NCBI RefSeq assembly: GCF_030644225.1
Contig: NZ_CP128650.1
Coordinates: forward strand, 1,850,001 to 1,914,000
Direction of reading: 5' to 3'
Source: Selenomonas dianae
GTDB taxonomy: Bacteria; Bacillota; Negativicutes; Selenomonadales; Selenomonadaceae
Length of the DNA: 64,000 nt
A model generated the notes under the pieces. The model was not told where the DNA came from. It did no database searches and saw nothing but the letters and a program-made list of their open reading frames with translations. Each line of letters starts with the position of its first letter. Position 1 is the first letter of the stretch. Made by a program: the position numbers and the translations under genes. This document shows positions 1-9,692 of the stretch, in pieces.

Positions 1-14
1 ACTTTCTGACCCAA
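1..14 (-). CDS. rpsC: 30S ribosomal protein S3 (5' end only)
   Basis: Only the first codons lie in the window. Reading leftward from a TTG at 14 gives M-G-Q-K-V, the usual S3 N-terminus, and a GGGAGGG Shine-Dalgarno sits at 22-28, eight bases upstream. It follows rplV directly, which is the standard S10-operon order. The rest of the gene is off the left edge. The assignment rests on four residues plus synteny, so it is good but not certain. Confidence 0.7.
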
Positions 15-30
15 ACTGTTTCCCTCCCTA

Positions 31-369
31 TTACTTTTCGTTTACGGCAACCGTGATGTGGGACGTGTGCTTCAAAATCTTGAACGCCTGTCCGCGTGAG
101 CGCGGATGAATGCGCTTGAGCGTCGGTCCCTGGTCAACGAAAGCTGAGGAAATGAACAGTCGATCCACATCCATGTCAAAGTTGTTCTCCGCGTTTGCAA
201 CAGCAGAGCGGAGCACCTTCTCCACGGCGTCCGCGCCGACCTTCGGCGTGAACTTCAGGATCGCGAGAGCGTCAGCAACGCTCTTGCCGCGTACGAGGTT
301 CATCACAATGCGAACCTTGCGCGGTGCGATACGGATGTATTTGGCAGTAGCCTTTACTTCCTGTGCCAC
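31..369 (-). CDS. rplV: 50S ribosomal protein L22
   Basis: A 112-residue L22, the normal length for the family. L22 binds 23S rRNA and its long beta hairpin lines the nascent-peptide exit tunnel. The N-terminal part with [20 protein letters not shown] and the C-terminal segment with [11 protein letters not shown] are typical; the latter forms the tunnel hairpin where macrolide-resistance changes arise. The start is a GTG at 369 preceded by GAGGAGGA. It lies 18 bp after rpsS and just before rpsC in the S10 operon, so it is co-transcribed with them. Confidence 0.97.
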   Translation of the reverse strand: MAQEVKATAKYIRIAPRKVRIVMNLVRGKSVADALAILKFTPKVGADAVEKVLRSAVANAENNFDMDVDRLFISSAFVDQGPTLKRIHPRSRGQAFKILKHTSHITVAVNEK

Positions 370-387
370 GAATCGTCCTCCTCTCTA

Positions 388-669
388 TCAGCGCAGCGAG
401 GTCTTGCGCTCTTCGCCCGCGTGACCCTTGAATGTACGTGTCGGCGCAAACTCGCCGAGCTTATGTCCGACCATATCCTCCGTGACGTAGACGGGGACAT
501 GCTTGCGTCCGTCATGGACAGCGATCGTGTGGCCGACGAAATCCGGGAAGATCGTCGAGCTGCGCGACCATGTGCGCACAACCTTCTTCTCGTTCTTTTC
601 GTTGAGCGCATCGATCTTCTTCATCAGGCTCTCTGCGACGAAAGGCCCTTTCTTAATCGATCTTGACAA
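388..669 (-). CDS. rpsS: 30S ribosomal protein S19
   Basis: A 93-residue S19, full length. S19 sits in the small-subunit head near the A and P sites. It opens with [11 protein letters not shown] and contains the family core around [20 protein letters not shown]. The start is TTG at 669, nine bases downstream of an AAAGGAGGA Shine-Dalgarno; no ATG or GTG fits better. The gene lies between rplB and rplV as usual, but a 224-bp spacer separates it from rplB, unlike the short gaps elsewhere in this operon. Confidence 0.96.
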   Translation of the reverse strand: MSRSIKKGPFVAESLMKKIDALNEKNEKKVVRTWSRSSTIFPDFVGHTIAVHDGRKHVPVYVTEDMVGHKLGEFAPTRTFKGHAGEERKTSLR

Positions 670-893
670 AGTTTTTCCTCCTTTCGCCGAGCACAGTGCG
701 GCCCGGCGATGGTTCTATCTGCAAGTTGCGATGCTATATCAGCTATGCAGAGGGACGCCCAGATTGGAGCAGATTTTTCGTTCTGTCAAGGGAGCAAACC
801 GGACGCATAGATACTCCTATGTGGAGGATTTGCTCTCCGCAGACAGGGCGGAAAAGATGCCCAAGGTGGGTGTCTGACCGCATGAGCCGTTAA
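670..893. other. structured intergenic insert between rplB and rpsS
   Basis: No convincing gene is present in this 224-bp spacer inside the S10 operon. It holds nested inverted repeats: GAGCAAA at 792-798 pairs with TTTGCTC at 829-835, enclosing GCATAG/CTATGT; CAGACA at 840-845 pairs with TGTCTG at 871-876, enclosing GGGC/GCCC. A CTATGC at 743-748 could alternatively pair with GCATAG at 805-810. The stretch could be an interspersed repeat, or an RNA element acting in the mRNA between L2 and S19. Short plus-strand reading frames cross it but have no clear ribosome-binding site. Confidence 0.55.
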
Positions 894-1721
894 TTACTTA
901 CGGCGGTGGACGATAAGACGATTCGACGCCTTCTTCTTGCGGCGCGTCTTCTTGCCCATCGCAATCTTGCCCCACTTCGTCATCGGGCTCTTGCGTCCGA
1001 CCGGCGAACGTCCCTCGCCGCCGCCGTGCGGATGGTCATTCGGGTTCATCGCAATACCGCGCGTCTCCGGGCGGCGTCCGAGCCAGCGGCTGCGGCCTGC
1101 CTTACCGATGGTGATGTTCTCATGCTCAAGGTTGCCGACCTGTCCGATCGTCGCACGGCAGTTCACATGCACACGGCGAATCTCGCCGGACGGCATACGG
1201 AGGAGTGCGTAGTCGCCTTCCTTTGCCATGAGCTGCGCGGACGCTCCCGCGCTGCGGACGAGCTGTGCGCCCTTGCCGATCTTGAGCTCGACGGCATGGA
1301 TCACCGTACCGAGCGGGATATTCTTGAGCGGAAGCGCATTGCCCGGCTTGATGTCAGCCTCGGCGCCCGACTCCACGACATCGCCGACCTTGAGGCCGTT
1401 CGGTGCGAGGATGTAACGCTTCTCGCCATCTGCGTAGTTCAGAAGCGCAATGCGTGCGCTGCGGTTCGGATCGTACTCGATCGTCGCGACGCGGGCGGGG
1501 ATGCCGTCCTTCGTGCGCTTGAAGTCGATGATGCGATAGAGCCGCTTGTGACCGCCGCCGCGATGGCGCACGGTCAGTTTGCCCTGCTGGTTGCGCCCAC
1601 CCGATTTCGTCAGGCGGACGGTGAGGGACTTCTCCGGCTTGTCCGTTGTGATCTCATCGAAGGAAGAGACCGTCATGAAGCGTCTGCCGGCAGAATACGG
1701 CTTAAAACTCTTTACTGCCAC
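894..1721 (-). CDS. rplB: 50S ribosomal protein L2
   Basis: A 275-residue L2, the usual length. L2 is needed for subunit association and for forming the peptidyl-transferase centre. The N-terminal OB-like half includes [16 protein letters not shown]. The C-terminal half contains [17 protein letters not shown], with the conserved histidine region, and ends in a lysine/arginine-rich tail. The GTG start at 1721 follows a GGGAGG Shine-Dalgarno. It is 20 bp after rplW. Confidence 0.98.
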   Translation of the reverse strand: MAVKSFKPYSAGRRFMTVSSFDEITTDKPEKSLTVRLTKSGGRNQQGKLTVRHRGGGHKRLYRIIDFKRTKDGIPARVATIEYDPNRSARIALLNYADGEKRYILAPNGLKVGDVVESGAEADIKPGNALPLKNIPLGTVIHAVELKIGKGAQLVRSAGASAQLMAKEGDYALLRMPSGEIRRVHVNCRATIGQVGNLEHENITIGKAGRSRWLGRRPETRGIAMNPNDHPHGGGEGRSPVGRKSPMTKWGKIAMGKKTRRKKKASNRLIVHRRK

Positions 1722-1741
1722 GTTCGTACCTCCCTTTCGTC

Positions 1742-2023
1742 TCAGCCTTCAAAGAACTCGATGGTCTCGCCCGGCGCGAGTTTCACGATGGCCTTCTTGT
1801 AGTCCGGGCGCTTGCCCTGCGTGCGACCCATGCGCTTCTTCTTGCCGATGACGTTGACCGTGTTGACCTTTGCGACCTTTACCTTGAAGATCTCCGAGAC
1901 CGCCTTTGCAATCTCGATCTTGTTTGCAGCCTTTGCAACGACGAAGACGTATTTGCCCTCGGCCATGAGCTGCGTCGTCCGCTCCGTGATGAGCGGGCGT
2001 ACGAGAATATCACGTGCGTCCAT
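1742..2023 (-). CDS. rplW: 50S ribosomal protein L23
   Basis: A 93-residue L23, typical size. L23 lies beside the exit tunnel and docks trigger factor and the signal recognition particle. It begins [15 protein letters not shown] and contains a basic segment with [19 protein letters not shown] in the rRNA-binding loop. The ATG start shares one base with the rplD stop, so the two genes are translationally coupled. Confidence 0.97.
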   Translation of the reverse strand: MDARDILVRPLITERTTQLMAEGKYVFVVAKAANKIEIAKAVSEIFKVKVAKVNTVNVIGKKKRMGRTQGKRPDYKKAIVKLAPGETIEFFEG

Positions 2024-2646
2024 TATGCGAATACCTCCTCGATACGGGTGATGGCATCCTTCGTAATGAAGAGCTTGTCGTGATGGAGAATGTCATAGAC
2101 ATTGATTCCACGTGCCGAGATGGCTTTTACACCCGGAATATTGCTGGTGGAGCGCTCCACGTTCACAGCTTCGTCCGCCGTGATGAAGAGGCTCTTTGCA
2201 TTCACACCGAAATCGCTCAGGAGTTTCACGGCTGCCTTCGTCTTCGGTGCCTCGAAGTCGAGCCGGTCGAGGACGATGAAATCGCCCGTACGAACCTTGT
2301 CCGAAAGCGCACACTTAAGGGCAAGACGACGCTGCTTGCGCGGCATCGTAAAGCCGTACTTGCGCGGATGCGGGCCAAAGACCGTACCGCCGCCAACCCA
2401 CAGCGGGCTGCGCGTCGAACCTGCGCGGGCACGACCCGTGCCCTTCTGACGCCAGGGCTTGCGTCCGCCGCCGCGCACGAGACCGCGCGTCTTCGTGGCA
2501 TGGGTGCCGAGCCGCTGCGATGCGAGCTGGAGGACAACCGCCTGATGAAGGAGGCCGGCATTCATTTCGACATTGAAGAACTCGTCGCTGAGGCTGATCT
2601 CGCCAACCTGATTATGCGACATATCATATACTGCTACATTCGCCAT
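2023..2646 (-). CDS. rplD: 50S ribosomal protein L4
   Basis: A 207-residue L4. L4 binds 23S rRNA and extends a loop into the exit tunnel; in E. coli it also represses its own operon. The tunnel loop is visible as [19 protein letters not shown] around residues 60-80, followed by the conserved [11 protein letters not shown]. The ATG start is at 2646, downstream of rplC by 18 bp, and the stop overlaps rplW by one base. Whether L4 regulates the operon here cannot be told from sequence. Confidence 0.97.
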   Translation of the reverse strand: MANVAVYDMSHNQVGEISLSDEFFNVEMNAGLLHQAVVLQLASQRLGTHATKTRGLVRGGGRKPWRQKGTGRARAGSTRSPLWVGGGTVFGPHPRKYGFTMPRKQRRLALKCALSDKVRTGDFIVLDRLDFEAPKTKAAVKLLSDFGVNAKSLFITADEAVNVERSTSNIPGVKAISARGINVYDILHHDKLFITKDAITRIEEVFA

Positions 2647-2664
2647 GCTGCGATTCCCCCTTCC

Positions 2665-3318
2665 TTATTCTTTCGCTGCCTTAAGAGGCTTAACGGTATC
2701 TTTGATTACGACAAATCCCTTCTTCGGGCCCGGAATCGCGCCCTTGATGAGGATGAGGTTGCGGTCACTGTCCACGCGGACAATCGTCAGGCGCTGCACC
2801 GTGACGCGCTCGCCGCCCATGCGGCCGGGGAGCTTCTTGCCCTTGAGGACACGTCCGCCGGGACCGGAGATCATCGCACCCGTCGAGCCCGGCTCACGGT
2901 GCGACTTCGAGCCGTGCCCCATGGGGCCGCGTGCGAAGTTGTGACGCTTGATGCCGCCCGCGAAGCCCTTGCCCTTGGACGTGCCGACCACGTCGACGAG
3001 ATCGCCTGCGGCGAAGATGTCAACGCCGATCGTGTCGCCCACATTGTATTCGGAAGGAGCGGCGAGACGCATCTCACGAATGAAACGCACCGCCTTCACG
3101 CCCGCCTTCTCAAACTGACCCTTGAGCGGCTTCGTGACGTTCTTCTCCTTTACATCGCCGAACCCGATCTGCACAGCGTTGTAGCCGTCCGTCTCGTCGG
3201 TCTTGTTCCGGAGCACGAAGTTGTTGCCCGACTCAACGACCGTCACGGGAATGACGCGGCCTTCCTCTGTGAAGATCTGGGTCATGCCCAGTTTTCTTCC
3301 TAAAATAGCCTTAGCCAA
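2665..3318 (-). CDS. rplC: 50S ribosomal protein L3
   Basis: A 217-residue L3, an early rRNA-binding assembly protein whose central loop reaches the peptidyl-transferase centre. It starts with AKAILGRKLGMTQIF and carries GTSKGKGFAGGIKRH and the glycine-rich HGSKSHREPGSTGA loop. I place the start at TTG 3318, seven bases after AGGAGGT. A GTG at 3327 overlaps that Shine-Dalgarno and would add the unlikely residues MEAL. It follows rpsJ by 15 bp. Confidence 0.96.
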   Translation of the reverse strand: MAKAILGRKLGMTQIFTEEGRVIPVTVVESGNNFVLRNKTDETDGYNAVQIGFGDVKEKNVTKPLKGQFEKAGVKAVRFIREMRLAAPSEYNVGDTIGVDIFAAGDLVDVVGTSKGKGFAGGIKRHNFARGPMGHGSKSHREPGSTGAMISGPGGRVLKGKKLPGRMGGERVTVQRLTIVRVDSDRNLILIKGAIPGPKKGFVVIKDTVKPLKAAKE

Positions 3319-3333
3319 GGCTTCCACCTCCTA

Positions 3334-3645
3334 TTAGAGCTTAATCTCGATGTCAACGCCGGCAGGCAGATCGAGACGCATGAGCGAATCGACCGTCTTG
3401 TTCGTCGGCTGCAGGATGTCGATGAGACGCTTGTGCGTGCGCATCTCGAACTGCTCGCGCGAGTCCTTGTTGACGTGCGGAGAACGGAGAATCGTGTAGA
3501 CGTTCTTCTCCGTCGGAAGTGGGATTGGCCCTGAGACCATTGCGCCTGTCTTCTTTGCCGTGTCGACGATCTTCGCCGCACTCTGGTCAAGCGCCTTGTG
3601 GTCGTAGGCCTTCAAACGAATTCTGATTTTCTGCTGTTTCGCCAA
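3334..3645 (-). CDS. rpsJ: 30S ribosomal protein S10 (NusE)
   Basis: A 103-residue S10, exactly family length from the TTG start at 3645, which sits nine bases after AAGGAGG. Upstream in-frame codons would add a non-conserved extension. S10 works in the small-subunit head and, as NusE, in antitermination. Diagnostic stretches are [35 protein letters not shown] and [14 protein letters not shown]. It is the first gene of the classical S10 operon, here placed directly after tuf. Confidence 0.97.
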   Translation of the reverse strand: MAKQQKIRIRLKAYDHKALDQSAAKIVDTAKKTGAMVSGPIPLPTEKNVYTILRSPHVNKDSREQFEMRTHKRLIDILQPTNKTVDSLMRLDLPAGVDIEIKL

Positions 3646-3806
3646 AGTAGTTTTCCTCCTTCGTCCGGGGTCGCGCCCCAAACATTTCTCCACGGCAGTT
3701 CCCTCTGCCCCCACGGGGCATAGCCATCTGCCATGTCATCGCATGGAGTACGTCGTCTGTCGTATGATTCCAAAAGATGAAAAGAAGTTTTCACTTAATC
3801 CCCCGA
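3646..3806 (-). promoter_or_regulatory. S10 operon leader region between tuf and rpsJ
   Basis: This non-coding stretch holds two GC-rich hairpins on the transcribed strand: TGCCCC/GGGGCA at 3706-3720 and GGGG/CCCC at 3667-3679, the second just upstream of the rpsJ Shine-Dalgarno. No strong sigma-70 promoter is evident, so rpsJ may be reached by read-through of the tuf terminator, or from a weak promoter here. A leader role in autoregulation is possible but only inferred. Confidence 0.4.
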
Positions 3807-3833
3807 AAAGGAGCGACGCGAGCGCCGCTCCTC
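3807..3833 (-). terminator. hairpin terminator after tuf
   Basis: On the minus strand AGGAGCG pairs with CGCTCCT around a GC-rich loop (3810-3833), followed by TTTTC. It lies 27 bp past the tuf stop. The short U tract suggests partial termination, allowing read-through into the S10 genes. Confidence 0.65.
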
Positions 3834-3859
3834 TCCCTAGGGAATATCAGTAAGGGTGA

Positions 3860-5047
3860 TTAGCCCTCGATTGCCGTAACACGACCCGCACCGACCGTGT
3901 GGCCGCCCTCGCGGATAGCGAAGCGGAGGCCCTGCTCGATCGCGATCGGGGTGATGAGCTCGACTTCCATCTCGACGTTATCGCCGGGCATGACCATCTC
4001 CGTGCCCTCGGGGAGACGGACAACGCCCGTCACGTCCGTCGTACGGAAGTAGAACTGGGGACGATAGTTCGTGAAGAACGGCGTATGACGGCCGCCCTCT
4101 TCCTTCGTCAGGACGTAGACCTGTGCCTTGAACTTCGTGTGCGGCTTGATGGAGCCGGGCTTTGCAAGAACCTGACCGCGCTCGATGTCCTTACGATCCA
4201 CGCCGCGAAGCAGTGCACCGATGTTGTCGCCCGCAACCGCACTATCGAGCAGCTTGCGGAACATCTCGATGCCCGTAACGACCGTGCTGCGCGCCTCATC
4301 CTGGAGGCCGACGATCTCAACCGTATCGTTCAGCTTCAGCTCGCCGCGCTCCACACGCCCCGTGGCAACCGTGCCGCGACCCGTGATTGTGAACACGTCC
4401 TCAACCGGCATGAGGAACGGCTTGTCCGTGTCACGCGTCGGCGTCGGAATGTAGGAATCAACCGCATCCATCAGCTCGAAGATCTTTGCCTTCATTGCCT
4501 CGTCGCCCTCAAGAGCCTTGAGTGCGGAGCCTGCAATAACGGGGATGTCGTCGCCGGGGAACTCATACTGCGAGAGCAGCTCGCGGACTTCCATCTCAAC
4601 GAGCTCAAGGAGTTCGTCATCGTCAACCTGGTCAACCTTGTTGAGGAACACAACGAGAGCCGGAACGCCGACCTGGCGGGCGAGCAGGATGTGCTCACGC
4701 GTCTGGGGCATCGGACCGTCCGCAGCGGAGACAACGAGGATCGCGCCGTCCATCTGCGCCGCACCCGTGATCATGTTCTTGACATAGTCCGCGTGACCCG
4801 GGCAGTCAACGTGTGCATAGTGACGGTTGTCCGTCTCATACTCAACGTGCGCCGTGTTGATCGTGATGCCGCGCTCGCGCTCCTCCGGAGCCTTGTCGAT
4901 GTCCGCATAGTCCTCGAACTTCGCATAGCCCTTCTCGGAGAGAACCTTCGTGATCGCAGCCGTCAGCGTCGTCTTGCCGTGGTCAACGTGACCGATCGTG
5001 CCGATGTTGACATGGGGCTTACTGCGGTTAAACTTTTCCTTTGCCAT
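3860..5047 (-). CDS. tuf: translation elongation factor Tu
   Basis: A 395-residue EF-Tu, full length, which delivers aminoacyl-tRNA to the ribosome as a GTP complex. GTPase motifs are in order: GHVDHGKTT (G1), [14 protein letters not shown] (switch I), DCPGHADYV (G3), NKVDQVDD (G4) and SALKAL (G5), followed by the two beta-barrel domains. The ATG start at 5047 has AAGGAGGAAAA upstream. It is 15 bp after fusA, the classical str-operon arrangement, and is followed by a hairpin before rpsJ. Confidence 0.99.
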   Translation of the reverse strand: MAKEKFNRSKPHVNIGTIGHVDHGKTTLTAAITKVLSEKGYAKFEDYADIDKAPEERERGITINTAHVEYETDNRHYAHVDCPGHADYVKNMITGAAQMDGAILVVSAADGPMPQTREHILLARQVGVPALVVFLNKVDQVDDDELLELVEMEVRELLSQYEFPGDDIPVIAGSALKALEGDEAMKAKIFELMDAVDSYIPTPTRDTDKPFLMPVEDVFTITGRGTVATGRVERGELKLNDTVEIVGLQDEARSTVVTGIEMFRKLLDSAVAGDNIGALLRGVDRKDIERGQVLAKPGSIKPHTKFKAQVYVLTKEEGGRHTPFFTNYRPQFYFRTTDVTGVVRLPEGTEMVMPGDNVEMEVELITPIAIEQGLRFAIREGGHTVGAGRVTAIEG

Positions 5048-5062
5048 TCTAAATTTTCCTCC

Positions 5063-7141
5063 TTATTCGCCTTTGTTCTTGGCGACTACAGCGTCAGCTA
5101 TATTCTTAGGAACTTCATCGTAGAAGGAAACCTCCATCGAGTAGTTCCCGCGACCCTGAGTTTTGGAACGGAGATCCGTCGAGTAGCCGAACATCTCCGA
5201 GAGCGGCACAAATGCGTTGATGACCTGCACGCCGTTGCGCGGCTCCATACCGTCGATGCGTCCGCGGCGCGAGTTCAGGTCGCCGATCACGTCGCCCATG
5301 TACTCCTCGGGAACCGTGACCTCAACCTTGACATACGGCTCAAGGAGCACAGGGTTTGCCTTCTCGGCACCCGCCTTGAACGCCATCGAACCTGCCACCT
5401 TGAACGCCGCCTCGGACGAGTCGACCTCGTGGAACGAGCCGTCGTAAACGATAACCTTGATGTCGACCATCGGATAGCCGGCGACCACGCCGCCCTCCAT
5501 CGCCTGTTTGACACCCGCCTCGATCGGGTTGATGAATTCCTTCGGAATCACACCGCCGACGACCTTGTTCTCGAAGCTGAAGCCCTCGCCCGCCTCCTGC
5601 GGAATGAGTTCGAGCCAGCAGTGACCGTACTGGCCGTGACCGCCGGACTGACGGACAAACTTGCCCTCTGCCTTGACCGACTTGCGGATCGTCTCGCGGT
5701 ACGCAACCTGCGGCTCGCCAACCTTGCAGTCGACCTTGAACTCGCGGAGCATACGGTCGACGATGATCTGCAGGTGCAGCTCGCCCATGCCCGAGATGAT
5801 AACCTGTCCCGTCTCCGCATCCGTATGAACGCGGAACGTCGGATCCTCCTCCGCGAGCTTCTGGAGGGCGATGCCCATCTTCTCCTGATCGTTCTTTGTC
5901 GCCGGTTCCACCGCAACGGAGATAACCGGATCGGGGAACTCCATCGACTCAAGGATAATCGGCTTGTTCTCATCGCAGAGCGTGTCGCCCGTCGTCGTGT
6001 TCTTGAGTCCGACCGCCGCCGCAATGTCGCCGCTGTAGACCACGTCGATCTCCTTGCGGTTGTTCGCGTGCATCTGGAGGATGCGGCCGATGCGTTCCTT
6101 GTTGTCCTTCGTCGCATTGTAGACATACGAGCCGGAGTTCAGCGTACCCGAGTAGACGCGGAAGAACGCGAGCTTGCCGACGAACGGATCCGTCATGATC
6201 TTAAACGCAAGTGCCGAGAACGGTGCCGTATCCGAGGACGGGCGGCTGTCCGCCTCGCCCGTATCGGGGTTCACACCCGCAATCGGCGGGATGTCCGTCG
6301 GTGCCGGCATATAGTCAACAATCGCATCGAGGAGGGGCTGTACCCCCTTGTTGCGGTACGATGTGCCGCAGGTGACCGGTGTCATCTGGCAGGCAATCGT
6401 CGCCTTGCGGATTGCACGGCGGATCTCATCCTCCGTGACCTCCTCGCCGCCGAGGTACTTCTCCATGAGATCATCGTCTGCCTCAGCGCACGCCTCGATC
6501 AGCTTCTCACGGTACTCCTCTGCCTGTTCTTTGTACCCCTCGGGAATCTCGACCTCGTCCGTCACTTTCCCGAGGTCATCCTCGTAAACGATGGCATCCA
6601 TCTTCACAAGGTCGATGATGCCCCTGAACTCATCCTCCGCGCCGATCGGCAGCTGAATTGCCACCGGGTTCGCATTGAGGCGCTCGCGCATCATCTTCAT
6701 AACATTGAAGAAATCTGCGCCCGTAATGTCCATCTTGTTGACATACGCCATGCGCGGAACATTGTAGCGCTCCGCCTGACGCCAGACCGTCTCTGTCTGC
6801 GGCTCAACGCCGCCGCGTGCGGTCAGAACGGCCACCGTTCCGTCCAACACGCGCAGCGAGCGCTCTACCTCGACCGTAAAGTCAACGTGACCCGGCGTAT
6901 CAATGATATTGATGCGATGGTCCTTCCAGTGGCAGGTCGTCGCCGCCGACGTAATCGTAATGCCGCGTTCCTGTTCCTGAACCATCCAGTCCATGGTGGC
7001 AGCGCCCTCATGAACCTCGCCGATCTTGTGCGTTACGCCCGTGTAGAAGAGAATGCGCTCGGTGGTCGTCGTTTTGCCGGCATCAATGTGCGCCATGATG
7101 CCGATATTCCGCGTTTTTTCAAGGGAATATTCTCTTGCCAC
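5063..7141 (-). CDS. fusA: translation elongation factor G
   Basis: A 692-residue EF-G, the ribosomal translocase. GTPase motifs are [14 protein letters not shown] (G1), [12 protein letters not shown] (switch I), [15 protein letters not shown] (G3) and NKMD (G4). Domain IV contains [12 protein letters not shown], and the C-terminal part carries [11 protein letters not shown]. The start is a GTG at 7141, with AGCGATAGGAAACA upstream and a weaker Shine-Dalgarno than its neighbours. It lies between rpsG and tuf. All five domains are present. Confidence 0.99.
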   Translation of the reverse strand: MAREYSLEKTRNIGIMAHIDAGKTTTTERILFYTGVTHKIGEVHEGAATMDWMVQEQERGITITSAATTCHWKDHRINIIDTPGHVDFTVEVERSLRVLDGTVAVLTARGGVEPQTETVWRQAERYNVPRMAYVNKMDITGADFFNVMKMMRERLNANPVAIQLPIGAEDEFRGIIDLVKMDAIVYEDDLGKVTDEVEIPEGYKEQAEEYREKLIEACAEADDDLMEKYLGGEEVTEDEIRRAIRKATIACQMTPVTCGTSYRNKGVQPLLDAIVDYMPAPTDIPPIAGVNPDTGEADSRPSSDTAPFSALAFKIMTDPFVGKLAFFRVYSGTLNSGSYVYNATKDNKERIGRILQMHANNRKEIDVVYSGDIAAAVGLKNTTTGDTLCDENKPIILESMEFPDPVISVAVEPATKNDQEKMGIALQKLAEEDPTFRVHTDAETGQVIISGMGELHLQIIVDRMLREFKVDCKVGEPQVAYRETIRKSVKAEGKFVRQSGGHGQYGHCWLELIPQEAGEGFSFENKVVGGVIPKEFINPIEAGVKQAMEGGVVAGYPMVDIKVIVYDGSFHEVDSSEAAFKVAGSMAFKAGAEKANPVLLEPYVKVEVTVPEEYMGDVIGDLNSRRGRIDGMEPRNGVQVINAFVPLSEMFGYSTDLRSKTQGRGNYSMEVSFYDEVPKNIADAVVAKNKGE

Positions 7142-7175
7142 TGTTTCCTATCGCTCCTTACACTACCGGTAAATA

Positions 7176-7673
<498 letters not shown>

Positions 7674-8051
7674 TTACTTCTTCTTTGCGCGCTTCGCGCC
7701 GTACTTCGAACGCCCCTGTGCGCGGTTCTGCACACCTGCGGTATCGAGCGAGCCGCGAATGATGTGGTAACGGACACCCGGCAGATCCTTGACACGGCCG
7801 CCGCGAATGAGGACGACGCTGTGCTCCTGCAGATTGTGCCCGATTCCGGGAATGTATGCGGTCACCTCGATGCTGTTCGTCAGGCGAACACGAGCAACCT
7901 TTCTAAGAGCAGAGTTCGGCTTCTTCGGCGTGGACGTGTAGACACGCGTGCAGACGCCGCGCTTCTGCGGGCTGTTCTTCAGTGCTGGTGCTTTCGATTT
8001 CTCCTCAAGGCTCTTCCGGCTCTTGCGAATGAGCTGATTGATCGTTGGCAT
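7674..8051 (-). CDS. rpsL: 30S ribosomal protein S12
   Basis: A 125-residue S12, a decoding-centre protein. The two loops that determine streptomycin response are wild type: lysine in [11 protein letters not shown] and lysine in [14 protein letters not shown] streptomycin-sensitive S12 is therefore predicted. It ends in the basic tail [12 protein letters not shown]. The ATG start at 8051 is preceded by GGAGGTGC. It follows the L7Ae-like gene by 62 bp, an order known from Bacillus-type str operons. Confidence 0.98.
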   Translation of the reverse strand: MPTINQLIRKSRKSLEEKSKAPALKNSPQKRGVCTRVYTSTPKKPNSALRKVARVRLTNSIEVTAYIPGIGHNLQEHSVVLIRGGRVKDLPGVRYHIIRGSLDTAGVQNRAQGRSKYGAKRAKKK

Positions 8052-8113
8052 ACTGCACCTCCTTCCTTTGTCGTCGTTTCAAATCTTTTGTATGAAAACG
8101 CAAAATTGCGTTT

Positions 8114-8359
8114 TTACCGTAGGACTGCGACCGCCGCCGCGCCCACATCGAGGCGCACCGCAGCGCCAAGCTGCGCTTTCGTCGCCGAGCGGTCGGGGGT
8201 AATCCCTGCGTCCCCACACGCTGCGAGCAAAGAGCCGAGCACGCGCCCGTCCACATCGCTCGCGATGAACACCATCTCCGCCGCGCCATTCCTCACCGCC
8301 TTGCACACCTGATGAATACCGGCGACCGTGCGTGCTGTACGCAATTTTTCCAGAGACAT
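8114..8359 (-). CDS. L7Ae/L30e-family ribosomal protein (YbxF-like)
   Basis: An 81-residue protein of the L7Ae/L30e/S12e/Gadd45 fold. These small proteins recognise kink-turn RNA; in Bacillus the relatives YbxF and YlxQ are ribosome-associated. The family core is visible as VAGIHQVCKAVRNGAAEMV followed by FIASDVDGRV, the segment that contacts the K-turn. The start ATG at 8359 has GGAGGTGAACT upstream. It is the first gene of the operon, directly behind the consensus promoter, and precedes rpsL as ybxF does in Bacillus. The exact paralog is uncertain. Confidence 0.88.
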   Translation of the reverse strand: MSLEKLRTARTVAGIHQVCKAVRNGAAEMVFIASDVDGRVLGSLLAACGDAGITPDRSATKAQLGAAVRLDVGAAAVAVLR

Positions 8360-8387
8360 AGTTCACCTCCAAAAAGGGGACTGTCAC

Positions 8388-8416
8388 ATAATATCATTCG
8401 TAAAAACGCTTGTCAA
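8388..8416 (-). promoter_or_regulatory. sigma-70 type promoter of the str-S10 operon
   Basis: On the minus strand TTGACA (8411-8416), a 17-bp spacer and TATTAT (8388-8393) lie 28 bp upstream of the L7Ae-like start. The -35 is perfect and the -10 has one mismatch, fitting a strong ribosomal operon promoter. Confidence 0.88.
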
Positions 8417-8479
8417 CGCATATTTTACAAAGTTTCCTATTTACACCTCTCCTAGCGTATCTTTATTATGGCTTTGTAT

Positions 8480-8501
8480 AAAAAAGAGGCGCATACGCGC
8501 C
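8480..8501 (-). terminator. intrinsic terminator after ftsW
   Basis: GGCGC/GCGCC hairpin with a 4-nt loop (8488-8501), followed on the minus strand by TCTTTTTTAT. It begins 6 bp beyond the ftsW stop and separates that unit from the str operon promoter. Confidence 0.85.
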
Positions 8502-8507
8502 CCCTTC

Positions 8508-9692
8508 TCATCGTACCACATGAATGCGTTCGCGTCGCTTCTCCCGTTCCTTCTCCTTTGACTGTACGGACGGCTGCGGTCGGCTGCGGTCGGCAATACC
8601 GAGCAGCATTCCCATGCCCGCCATCGTCACGATCAGCGACGAACCGCCGTAGCTGATGAACGGCAGCGGCACCCCCACGACGGGCAGCAGTCCCGCCACC
8701 ATCGCGAGATTCGCCAGTGCCTGCCCGAGCACAAGGAAGATAATGCCGAGCGCGAGCACCTGCCCGAACGTATCCTTGGCACGCGCCGCCACACGCATAC
8801 AGGTGATGAGCAGCACCGCAAACAGGAAGAAGATCAGCAGCACCCCGAAAAACCCGTGTTCCTGACTGAAAATCGCAAACGCAAAATCCGTATGCGCCTC
8901 CGGCAGATACTCATACTTGCTCACACCGTCGCCGAAGCCCATGCCGAAGATCCCGCCCGAACCGATCGTCGAGAGCGACTGCACCATCTGATAGCCCGCA
9001 TCACGCGCATCCGACCACGGATCGAACCAGACCTCAAGGCGCTTCATGCGGTAGGGCTGCAACGTCCCGATGGCAAACGCCGCGAGCACCGTCGGCGGCA
9101 CGATCCACAGCCAGCGGCGCGGCGGCACAAGCAGCACAAGCGCCATCAAGAGAGGCACACCGAACACAATGCACGCCGTCCCAAAATCCGGCTCGCGGTA
9201 GACGAGGAACGCCATCACGAGAATCGCACCAAACGGCGTAAAAACGCGCCCTCCATCCCGATCAAGCCGAAAGCGTTCCTTGCCGAGCACCGCCGAGATC
9301 GAAAACGCCCCCATCAGAACCGCCATCAGCTTTGCGAACTCCGCAGGCTGGAAGCTCAAAGGCCCGAGTGCAATCCACCGCTGCGCCCCATTGATCGTCG
9401 TTCCGACAAAGAGCACAGCGATCAGCAGAAACACCGTGATCCCCATCCCGAGAAACATCCACCCGCGCATCCGTTGATAGTTCATGCGCCGACAGAGCCA
9501 ACACGCAATCAGCCCGAGAAAGACCCACGCCAGATGCCGCTGCAAAAAATAATACGGATTCTCAAAATTCATCGCCGCAAGCACATAGCTCGAACTGAAT
9601 ACATTGATCGTCCCCGTCACGAGGAGAATCGCCATGATGATGACAATCGGCTCCGTCTCACTCTTAAAGAGCGTATAGCGCGTACGCATCAC
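8508..9692 (-). CDS. ftsW: SEDS-family peptidoglycan glycosyltransferase FtsW
   Basis: A 394-residue polytopic membrane protein of the SEDS family, which polymerises lipid II into glycan strands with a partner class B penicillin-binding protein; FtsW acts in division. Multiple hydrophobic segments span the protein. Recognisable blocks are INGAQRWIALGPLSFQPAEF, GGIFGMGFGDGVSKYEYLPE, AHTDFAFAIFSQEHGFFG and the C-terminal signature GVPLPFISYGGSS. RodA and SpoVE are close relatives, so FtsW rather than RodA is a judgement from these blocks. It overlaps trmB by 4 bp and ends at an intrinsic terminator. Confidence 0.9.
   Translation of the reverse strand: MMRTRYTLFKSETEPIVIIMAILLVTGTINVFSSSYVLAAMNFENPYYFLQRHLAWVFLGLIACWLCRRMNYQRMRGWMFLGMGITVFLLIAVLFVGTTINGAQRWIALGPLSFQPAEFAKLMAVLMGAFSISAVLGKERFRLDRDGGRVFTPFGAILVMAFLVYREPDFGTACIVFGVPLLMALVLLVPPRRWLWIVPPTVLAAFAIGTLQPYRMKRLEVWFDPWSDARDAGYQMVQSLSTIGSGGIFGMGFGDGVSKYEYLPEAHTDFAFAIFSQEHGFFGVLLIFFLFAVLLITCMRVAARAKDTFGQVLALGIIFLVLGQALANLAMVAGLLPVVGVPLPFISYGGSSLIVTMAGMGMLLGIADRSRPQPSVQSKEKEREKRRERIHVVR

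Noticed and set aside
663-893. Short plus-strand frames across the rplB-rpsS spacer
   Set aside because: No credible Shine-Dalgarno, start overlapping rpsS and no recognisable family; inverted repeats explain the stretch better.
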